From: Gammaproteobacteria bacterium
Lineage (GTDB): Bacteria; Pseudomonadota; Gammaproteobacteria; SZUA-140
NCBI GenBank assembly: GCA_003230085.1
Contig: QIGV01000179.1
Coordinates: 1 to 55,928, forward strand
Direction: 5' to 3'
Length of the DNA: 55,928 nt
Positions 36,126 through 43,504 of this stretch are shown in pieces; the stretch's first letter is position 1; each line of letters begins with the position of its first letter. Under the pieces are notes generated by a model that saw nothing but the letters and a program-made list of their open reading frames with translations, searched no databases and was not told the origin of the DNA. The position numbers were made by a program, and so were the translations under genes.

Positions 36126-38036
36126 TCAGGAAGACTTTCCATCCAGTTCATTGAGTAACCGCTCGGCATCTTCGTCAGAAAGTGATTCCAGTTCAGCGAG
36201 GATATCGGCAAGGTCCGAGGTATCCTTATTTTCTGTTGCCTGAGTGATTTCGGCAGTGAGTTCAGCTATGGATGGTTTTCTAAACAGTGTAATAATCGAC
36301 ATGTCCATCTGGAATGTGGAGCGGATTCTTGAAACAGCCTGAGTAGCGCGGATGGAGTCTCCACCCAGAGCAAAGAAGTTGTCATTCATGCTGACCTGCT
36401 CGACGTTCAAGATCTCTTTAAATATACCGGCAACGGTTATTTCCAATTCGCTTTCTGGCGCAATAAATTCGCGCTGCAGTTCCTGGGAAAATTTTTCTGC
36501 CAATCCGATGCGCTGTATTTTTCCGGTAGGACCTTTGGGGATCGCATCAACGATCAATAACTGGCTCGGAATTTTGAAGTCGGCCAGTTTCCCGAAGAGA
36601 TAGCCGCGCAACATAGGCTCGGTCAGTTCTGTATCTTTTCGTAATATGACTGCAGCAGCGACATCCTCACCGAGGGAAGGATGGGGCAGGGAGAAAGCAA
36701 CGGCCTGAATGACGTCAGGGTGTTCGAGGAGCACTTCATCGATTTCCCGTGGTGAGACTTTTTCGCCGCCGCGGTTAATGATCTCCTTCAAACGCCCTGT
36801 AATGAACAGATAGTCTTCATTGTCGAGATAACCCTGGTCTCCGGTTCGAAACCAGCCATTGGTGAATGCGGTGGCATTGGCCTCATCATTGTTTTCATAA
36901 CCTGCTGTGATGTTATTTCCTCTGATGACAATTTCACCGGTTTTACCTGAGGAAAGTAGCTTCCCCGCGTCGTCCATGATGGCGACGTCAGGCCCTGCTG
37001 CAATGCCAGCTGATCCGGGCTTCTGTTTATAGGGAGGTAGTGGGTTACTGGCCATCTGATGCGCAGCCTCGGTCATGCCATAGGACTCGAGCACAGGTAC
37101 TTTGAAAGCATTTTCCAAATCGGACATGACCTGGGGTGGCAGGGCCGCTGAGGATGAGCGGATAAAACGCAACTGGTGATTTTCGAGTACCTGTTTATGG
37201 TCAGATAGATTTGACAATATTGTTTGATGGATCGTGGGTACTGCGGTATACCAGGTAGGTCGATATGTTTGCATGAGCTCAAAAAAGTCAGATGCTGCAA
37301 ACCCTGTGGTGCACACTGTTCGCCCCCCAGCTGCAAGCGAAGAAAGTACACCTGCAATCAGGCCGTGGATATGAAACAGCGGCATGACATTAAGGCAGCA
37401 GTCATTGCCGCTCAAATTCAAGGTGAGACCGATATTATGTGCCGATGCGCAGATATTCTGGTGTGTCAGAGGGACAATTTTGGGGCGTGAGGTGGTGCCT
37501 GATGTATGAAGTACCAGGGCGATATCATCGGCTTCAGCATAGCCACCCTGGTTGATATCTGCATTTGCATCACTTGTCAGTGAAAAGATGCCTGCCTCGG
37601 CTTCACTGGAAGGTGAAAGTTCGATGACCGGGATATTTCGCTCTGCCGCGACCTCTCGTGCCGGAGAATCCATACCCGACTGAATAAGAAGTACCTTGGC
37701 ATTCAGGTCCGAGAGATAAAATTCAAATTCACTTTTACGGTAGCCGGGATTAAGCGGTGCGCAGGTAGCGGCGGCACCTATGGCAAGAAACGCAACGGCC
37801 ATTTCCGGGCCATTAGGCAGCACCATAGCAACCCGATCACCACGACCCACACCCATGCTCTTCAACTGCGAGACGACCTCACTGATATAGCTGCTTAATA
37901 TTTGATAGTTAAGCGGTTTTCTAGATGGCACTTCAATTGCTATCGCGTCAGGAGTCTGCCTTGCATGAGCGTCAATTAGGCGGTATAGCGAATCATGAGA
38001 GGGGACTCCATAGTCGTAATTTAATGCTTGACTCAT
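36126..38036 (-). CDS. Adenylation-carrier (A-T) protein, oxalate-CoA-ligase-like
   Basis: A protein of 636 residues from ATG 38036. The adenylating part resembles the AAE3/Pcs60 oxalate-CoA ligases: MPLFHIHGLIAGVLSSL, WYTAVPTIHQTIL, SYGMTEAAHQMASNPLPP, KPGSAG, GRLKEIINRGGEKVSP and PKGPTGKIQR. A carrier domain with NDNFFALGGDSIRATQ follows (Ser near 560), so the acyl group is probably loaded onto its own carrier rather than CoA. The C-terminus is acidic and helical (ESLSDEDAERLLNEL), like docking tails of NRPS/PKS proteins. It is the first gene of the operon. A longer start at 38099 adds 21 residues with no family similarity and no clear ribosome binding site, so 38036 is preferred. Confidence 0.85.
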   Translation of the reverse strand: MSQALNYDYGVPSHDSLYRLIDAHARQTPDAIAIEVPSRKPLNYQILSSYISEVVSQLKSMGVGRGDRVAMVLPNGPEMAVAFLAIGAAATCAPLNPGYRKSEFEFYLSDLNAKVLLIQSGMDSPAREVAAERNIPVIELSPSSEAEAGIFSLTSDANADINQGGYAEADDIALVLHTSGTTSRPKIVPLTHQNICASAHNIGLTLNLSGNDCCLNVMPLFHIHGLIAGVLSSLAAGGRTVCTTGFAASDFFELMQTYRPTWYTAVPTIHQTILSNLSDHKQVLENHQLRFIRSSSAALPPQVMSDLENAFKVPVLESYGMTEAAHQMASNPLPPYKQKPGSAGIAAGPDVAIMDDAGKLLSSGKTGEIVIRGNNITAGYENNDEANATAFTNGWFRTGDQGYLDNEDYLFITGRLKEIINRGGEKVSPREIDEVLLEHPDVIQAVAFSLPHPSLGEDVAAAVILRKDTELTEPMLRGYLFGKLADFKIPSQLLIVDAIPKGPTGKIQRIGLAEKFSQELQREFIAPESELEITVAGIFKEILNVEQVSMNDNFFALGGDSIRATQAVSRIRSTFQMDMSIITLFRKPSIAELTAEITQATENKDTSDLADILAELESLSDEDAERLLNELDGKSS

Positions 38037-38576
38037 AGCGCGAACTTTCTCCAAAAATGTTGTTGGGCCATTGATACAAAACCAGTTAAGGGTAGGCATT
38101 GATGGTATGGACGTTTAGTACTCCACACATAGGGTGTGCTAGAGAATAATTATATCAAAATCGATCCCCAACATCACAACTGCCACCTCTTCCATATGCC
38201 TGTTCCATCGGCAAAATAGCGATTATCCTTAACTAGGAGTCCCTGATGAAAGTGACAATCGCGACAACGCCTGGGGATGATATGAGCTCGGAATTGGATA
38301 TTGGGTTGAATTAGTAGGTTCCGATGAGTAAAGCTGCGCTCAGCGATGAAACCGGTTGAATATCTTCAATCATTGTTGCAGGATGTATCGTTCTGGTAAC
38401 AGTATGAATGTAATATAACTTTACGTTATTGCCTGCTAGAATATGGATTCAAGCAGGTGCTCGGGTGTGTCGATATATTCGATATAATTATGGGTGCAAT
38501 GATTGTTGTTTAATTCGAGGCGATCAGAATTATCTGGTTGCTGTTTCCGTAACCTGGGAAGTGGTGAATCGTTACT
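38037..38576. other. Divergent intergenic region with one small ORF
   Basis: This region separates the minus-strand NRPS operon from the plus-strand export genes and must carry both promoters. It contains a 22-codon ORF with a strong ribosome binding site (38246-38314). Other frames here lack support. I see no clear operator or terminator. Confidence 0.6.
38246..38314 (+). CDS. Possible 22-residue peptide
   Basis: The ORF reads MKVTIATTPGDDMSSELDIG then LN and stop. AGGAG lies at 38236-38240 or so, with a five- to six-base spacer to the ATG, one of the better ribosome binding sites in the window. No similarity is known to me. It may be a leader peptide or a chance ORF. Confidence 0.3.
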   Translation: MKVTIATTPGDDMSSELDIGLN

Positions 38577-40559
38577 GTGTCATACAATATTTTTCAACTA
38601 GTCCTGGATTTTCAACAAAACCCTTCGCACTTTGAGGCATTGATTGGTCCGGGTAAGCCATTACCGGAAGATACCGGCAAGCTGCTGGAGGAGGTCGCTG
38701 GGAAGATATCTTCTGATTCGGACGATGATAGTCCCACCGATGAGTTATTTTCTGCTACGGCCTTTTTTATCGAGAGAGTATTGTTCATGCCTGGCGGAGA
38801 TCTATATCGTCAGTTGGGACTTGAGCAATATGCCACGCAGGAACAAATCCGCAAGCATTACCACCTTTTGATGCATCTCTTCTTTCTCGACAGAGAGGAC
38901 ATGGCAGCGGACTGGAGCGCAGAATATGCGGATTGTATTAACCGGGCGTATTCCATTTTGAGAGACCCGGTTAAACGTCGGAACTATGATGACCGCCTAA
39001 CAGGGAAGAAATCCGTAGTGGGTAGTCAGACCACTTATAGCGAATCCAATAAATCATTTGCTCATTCTATTGTCTCATTTACCGAAGCCCGCAATCAAAA
39101 ACAGGTTGGCAAAAAGGCTGAGGATGAGGCGGCTAGTGAAATCAATGAGCAATTATCTCGTCGTTTTGTTGCGGGTGTGGCATCGGCCCCTTCTGAGAAT
39201 ATAACTATACACCCTGATGTTGCTCGAGTTGCCGAGGAAGATTCGTATATCGCGGAGAGTATTGAGCGAGCCTATAGTGATATTGGTGCACGTGCATCGC
39301 CGGTAAATGATGAGCAAGTGCCTTATCCTGACGCGAAGGAATTTACATCGACTGAGTTTAATCAAGATGCTCATGATCGAATTGCCCCGGCTTGGGATGG
39401 TGAAACTAACCAGACAGTAGAGTCGGCCTACCTCAAACGATCCCAGGGTAAGTCGTCCTCCAAAACCGCGATCATTCTGGTCTCATTCGTGGTCATTGTC
39501 GGTATTATGGCCGCCGTCTATCAATACCAGATATCGCCTACTGACTCAGTAATAAATAATATTGAGAAAACAAAGCTACAGGTGCAACCGGCTTCCGAGT
39601 CAGACAATGTCATTGCCGGGTCCGTTGAGAGAGAAGCAATGCCGGAAATGGTCGAGGAATCTGCGGCGCTTAGTTTTGAAGCGCCTGTCGCCCCTGTGCC
39701 AGTGCAAGACGATCAGCCTGAGGTTGCTATGGATTTTGGTGTTGGTGGGAGTCAGCCGCAAGTAACCACTTTCAGTAGTGGAACAACAGGTAGTGCACCA
39801 GATGTAACATCACCTGTTATTACAGGTCTGTCACTTTCACCACGTCGGATATTACCGCCAAAAGTGGAACCTTCTGCAATGTCAGCGCCAGTCCAAATGC
39901 CTGACATGATGCAGAAGAAAGTGAAAACACTGATCAGTAAACCCGCAAAACCTGCTGAAAAGAAAGTAAAAAGTAAAAATGTTGTTATTGCAAAGAGCAG
40001 TGCTGCGCCTGCGTCACAGGCCAAAGCCCCAATCCCACGCAATACGGACGTTTTCCCGCCGCCCAAGATGGCCTCGCCTACAGTAAAGACACCGTCGCCT
40101 GGAACCGATGTTGGTGTGGTGTCGAGTTTATCGCCATTTCCGGAGCCAGCACCGAAATCAGTGCCGAAAACCCTGAAGCCGACAATCCGCCCGATCCCGC
40201 AAGGAGATCTCGATAAAATGATACGTACTTTTGTGCGCAGTTATGAAGAGGGTAACTTGAAGACTTTGCTCAGCGTGTTTGCGGGAAATGCCCGGACAAA
40301 TGACCGTACTAACAGGAATGGCATCGCTGAAGACTACCGGGATCTCTTTGGCGTGGCGGAAAAACGCCAGTTTATTTTCGATGACCTCAAATGGGATCGG
40401 ACTGTTGAAAACCACGCAAAAGGAAAAGGTGCATTTGAGGTCAAGATACTGTTGAAAGGGGAAAGCACGGTCACTACTATCGTGGGGCAGGTCACGATTG
40501 ATGTGGAGAGGCGTGGAAAGGAATTGCTCATCACGCGATTCTTCCATACCTACCAATAG
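38577..40559 (+). CDS. Membrane protein with degenerate J-like domain and C-terminal NTF2-like domain
   Basis: The 660-residue protein has a J-like fold (about 80-145: GGDLYRQLGLEQYATQEQIR, then NRAYSILRDPVKRRNYDDRL), but the HPD motif between helices II and III is replaced by FLDR (LMHLFFLDRED), so it probably cannot stimulate DnaK. A single membrane helix follows (about 298-318, IILVSFVVIVGIMAAV), then a Pro/Ala/Lys-rich stretch that could span the periplasm, and a C-terminal domain (about 535-660, IRTFVRSYEEGNLKTLLSVF) like NTF2/SnoaL folds. The start is GTG 38577. It heads the plus-strand export genes, so it may organise an envelope-spanning polysaccharide machine. Confidence 0.7.
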   Translation: MSYNIFQLVLDFQQNPSHFEALIGPGKPLPEDTGKLLEEVAGKISSDSDDDSPTDELFSATAFFIERVLFMPGGDLYRQLGLEQYATQEQIRKHYHLLMHLFFLDREDMAADWSAEYADCINRAYSILRDPVKRRNYDDRLTGKKSVVGSQTTYSESNKSFAHSIVSFTEARNQKQVGKKAEDEAASEINEQLSRRFVAGVASAPSENITIHPDVARVAEEDSYIAESIERAYSDIGARASPVNDEQVPYPDAKEFTSTEFNQDAHDRIAPAWDGETNQTVESAYLKRSQGKSSSKTAIILVSFVVIVGIMAAVYQYQISPTDSVINNIEKTKLQVQPASESDNVIAGSVEREAMPEMVEESAALSFEAPVAPVPVQDDQPEVAMDFGVGGSQPQVTTFSSGTTGSAPDVTSPVITGLSLSPRRILPPKVEPSAMSAPVQMPDMMQKKVKTLISKPAKPAEKKVKSKNVVIAKSSAAPASQAKAPIPRNTDVFPPPKMASPTVKTPSPGTDVGVVSSLSPFPEPAPKSVPKTLKPTIRPIPQGDLDKMIRTFVRSYEEGNLKTLLSVFAGNARTNDRTNRNGIAEDYRDLFGVAEKRQFIFDDLKWDRTVENHAKGKGAFEVKILLKGESTVTTIVGQVTIDVERRGKELLITRFFHTYQ

Positions 40560-40726
40560 GCGGGAACTCGGAATTCATTCTTCCGCCTGGCACGCAGTGG
40601 GGTTTTTGCGACTTTGGGCAGTCATCAGGCCTGCCAGATTTGATAGCCTATGAATATAAAAAGGTATACAATCTCGTCATTCATCGATCAATATCGGACT
40701 AGGATAGACGGGAGAGTGTGCGGAAT

Positions 40727-41128
40727 ATGAAAACCTGGACGAGTTTACGCAAGTGTTGTATCCACGGTATAGTGGCGGTTTTTGTGAGCTCCAACGTAGC
40801 GGCTCAGACCCTTGTTGGACAGCATGAAGCAACAGATACTGGCGAACCCATGCATCTGGCCGCTGCCATTGGCATCGTAAAACCCAAGGCTGCAGTAAAA
40901 CCAGAGGTTGCAGCACCCGTGGAACCTGCTCCCGTGCAGGATATCCCTCAGCCTGGTGTCGAAGTTGTTGAAGCGCCCGTTGTTGAGGAAACACCACAAA
41001 CTGCTAGCAAGGGTGTCTCAAAGCTTGCCATCGGCGCTGGTGTGGGTCTTGCCGCAATATTAGCTGCAGTCGCTGGTGGTGGCGGTGGTGGTAGTTCAAG
41101 CACACCGACCCATACTCCCACTCCCTGA
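40727..41128 (+). CDS. Small secreted Ala/Pro/Gly-rich protein, YjbE-like
   Basis: From ATG 40727 the protein has 133 residues: a signal peptide (ending NVAAQ, about 25), a Pro/Val/Glu-rich middle and a C-terminal Ala-rich helix with a Gly6 run and a Ser/Thr/Pro tail (SSSTPTHTPTP). The order signal peptide, Ala-rich helix, Gly run and Thr-rich tail is that of Escherichia coli YjbE, and the next gene is YjbH-like, as in yjbEFGH. The resemblance is in layout more than in sequence. GGAGAG at 40711 supports the ATG at 40727; GTG 40718 is the alternative. Confidence 0.5.
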   Translation: MKTWTSLRKCCIHGIVAVFVSSNVAAQTLVGQHEATDTGEPMHLAAAIGIVKPKAAVKPEVAAPVEPAPVQDIPQPGVEVVEAPVVEETPQTASKGVSKLAIGAGVGLAAILAAVAGGGGGGSSSTPTHTPTP

Positions 41129-41181
41129 TTGATTGCTGTCCTACAGCATCAAGCTCAGGGGCTATAGCAGTCCGCTGCAAT

Positions 41182-43308
41182 TTGGCAACAGGGTGTTGTA
41201 GCAAATTATCGACATTGCTCGCCCTGATGGGCATGTTAATGTTGCTCCTTTCTCAATACGTCATTGCCCAACCCTCCAGCACAGGCCAGACAGGCCTGAT
41301 CAATATGCCGGATGCCAGAATCGAAAAAGAAGGTATGCTACGTTTAGGTGTCAGTAGTAATGACCCCTATACCACCTTATGGAGCAGTATTGCTTTTTTT
41401 TCGCGGCTGGAATTATCGGCGCGATATACCGTTATTGATGATGCCCCATCCTTTCAGAATAACCCGGACGCTGATTTTGGATCCTATAAGGACAAGGCCT
41501 TTGATGCCAAATTACTGTTGCTACGGGAATCACGATTTCTCCCTGATATCACAATGGGTACTCAGGACTATACTGGCACACAGGTTTTCTCAGCCGATTT
41601 CATTGCCCTGAATAAAAGATTTTTCAACGATTTCGATGTGACCCTGGGTTATGGCTCGGATCGTATCGATGGCCTGTTTGGCGGTTTGCGTTATAACCCT
41701 GCCTGGCACAAAAAACTCGGGCTCGTCCTGGAATATGACGCCTATGATTATCAAAACGACCGTTTTTCCAGAGAGTCCGGTGCAGATAAAAAAGACGGTG
41801 GTATGACCTATGGTCTTGAATATCAACTGGGTTGGTTTGGTACACAGGTATCCTATAATAATGGGGATATAGGCGGAAATTTATTTGTCACTATTCCCCT
41901 GAACCGCAAAGAATATATTCCTAAAATCGATGAGCCGGCGCCTTTTGCAACACAAAGGTCGCGGCAGACACTTGATACGTGGCGCGCTGATTCAAAATAT
42001 TTCGAGTCCCTGTCCAGGGACCTCGAGCAACAGGGTTTCAAAAATGTCCAGATTAGTATTGGGCAAAAGGTCATTGATGTGAGCCTGACTCATCCTCGGA
42101 TCTCTCTGATGGGGCGGGCGGTCGGGCGAGCAGCCCGAACTGTTTTATTATCAGGCCCAGCTAATATTGAAATAATTAATATTACGTACACGCGTAACGA
42201 TCTGGCATTGTTGACCTATCACTTTAATGATCTCCAGATATTAGAAGAATATTTCAATGGACAGGCTTCCCGGGAGCAATTAGATCAATCCATTGAGATT
42301 GACTATGCTTCACCTGAATATGCTGGGCAGCCTGAGGATGAGGAGATCGCGATTCATGAGCAATGGCAGAGTAGCAGTGCTGCGATGCAGTCCGCTGAAG
42401 ACAATGAGGGCCATTTCATTGGGTTTAAGTGGGAAGACCAGCGCCTGTCCTCTTTGCATTTCGTGCCACTTAATGCACGGCTATTTGTGAATGATCCCAG
42501 TGGCGCTTTCCACTATGACATATATTCCCTTGCTCAATATCGCAAGCATTTTGGCAGTGGTTTTTTTCTGGATAGCGCTGCACGGTTTACCCTGTTTGAG
42601 GATGTCAGCAAGGTCAAGCAAAAATCCAACAGCCAGTTGCCCCACGTCCGCACGGATATCGCAGATTATATACAGGGGGATCGTCTGAGAATGGATAAAT
42701 TCTTGTTCAATAAGTACAGTCTCCTGAGTGAGCGCATCTATAGCCGGATATCTGCCGGATATTATGAAGAAATGTTCGGCGGTGCCGGGGGGCAGCTATT
42801 GTATTTGCCAGCAACAGGAGATTGGGCGGTGGATCTGACAGTCGACTGGCTCAGGCAACGCACTGCGAGCAATAATTTTTCTTTCAAGGATTATTCAGTG
42901 ATGACAGCCATCGGCGCTGTTCATTACCGTATTCCAAAACTAGGCCTGACGGCAACGGCTCGGGCAGGTCGTTTTCTGGCCAAGGATAAAGGGGTGCGTT
43001 TTGAGTTAAAGCGCCGCTTCCTTTCCGGGGTCGAGCTCGGGGCCTGGTATACCGTGACTGATGGTGACGATACAGCTTCTCCGGGCAGTCCGGGTGATCC
43101 CTATTATGATAAAGGCGTCTATATGCTGGTTTATTTGAACAGCATGCTGACCAAAGATACCCAGGCTTTCGCTAGCGTGTCTATTTCACCCTGGACACGG
43201 GACGTCGGCCAGATGGTGGCATCTCCCGGAGATTTATACAATCTGGTTGAACGCCCACTGATGCTGGATAGTAGCGAAATCACGCCAATGACCGATTTTT
43301 CAAAATAG
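41182..43308 (+). CDS. YjbH-family outer-membrane exopolysaccharide protein
   Basis: A protein of up to 708 residues with a signal peptide (LLALMGMLMLLLSQYVIAQ). It then has the YjbH opening TGQTGLINMPDARIEKEGMLR and strand pairs rich in aromatic residues through to the C-terminus, as expected for a large beta-barrel in the outer membrane. The pattern GLFGGLRYNP and the end segment VSISPWTRDVGQMV agree with the family. YjbH proteins help export or deposition of exopolysaccharide. The start is uncertain (TTG 41182, TTG 41209 or ATG 41227); the signal peptide needs one of the first two. It lies between the YjbE-like and Wza-like genes. Confidence 0.85.
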   Translation: MATGCCSKLSTLLALMGMLMLLLSQYVIAQPSSTGQTGLINMPDARIEKEGMLRLGVSSNDPYTTLWSSIAFFSRLELSARYTVIDDAPSFQNNPDADFGSYKDKAFDAKLLLLRESRFLPDITMGTQDYTGTQVFSADFIALNKRFFNDFDVTLGYGSDRIDGLFGGLRYNPAWHKKLGLVLEYDAYDYQNDRFSRESGADKKDGGMTYGLEYQLGWFGTQVSYNNGDIGGNLFVTIPLNRKEYIPKIDEPAPFATQRSRQTLDTWRADSKYFESLSRDLEQQGFKNVQISIGQKVIDVSLTHPRISLMGRAVGRAARTVLLSGPANIEIINITYTRNDLALLTYHFNDLQILEEYFNGQASREQLDQSIEIDYASPEYAGQPEDEEIAIHEQWQSSSAAMQSAEDNEGHFIGFKWEDQRLSSLHFVPLNARLFVNDPSGAFHYDIYSLAQYRKHFGSGFFLDSAARFTLFEDVSKVKQKSNSQLPHVRTDIADYIQGDRLRMDKFLFNKYSLLSERIYSRISAGYYEEMFGGAGGQLLYLPATGDWAVDLTVDWLRQRTASNNFSFKDYSVMTAIGAVHYRIPKLGLTATARAGRFLAKDKGVRFELKRRFLSGVELGAWYTVTDGDDTASPGSPGDPYYDKGVYMLVYLNSMLTKDTQAFASVSISPWTRDVGQMVASPGDLYNLVERPLMLDSSEITPMTDFSK

Positions 43309-43504
43309 ACGCTTGCCTACCCGTAGACCAGTCTCCTTCTGGCCTGATGTGGTGTTTTCATGTACCCTGCCTTTGGGTGATCATCCACACAACATGCGCG
43401 TTGTTTACCCAATAATTGAGGGTGTAGTGCGGACCACTCTGCGAGCTATGCAGATATACCCTGCCAACCGCAACGATTATTTGACGCCTGGATAATATAT
43501 TTTC

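Noticed and set aside
38429..38635. ORF overlapping the start of the J-like gene
   Set aside because: It overlaps the real gene in another frame and has no supporting signal.
43313..43495. ORF between yjbH and the Wza-like gene
   Set aside because: No good start or ribosome binding site, composition not protein-like, and no family resemblance.
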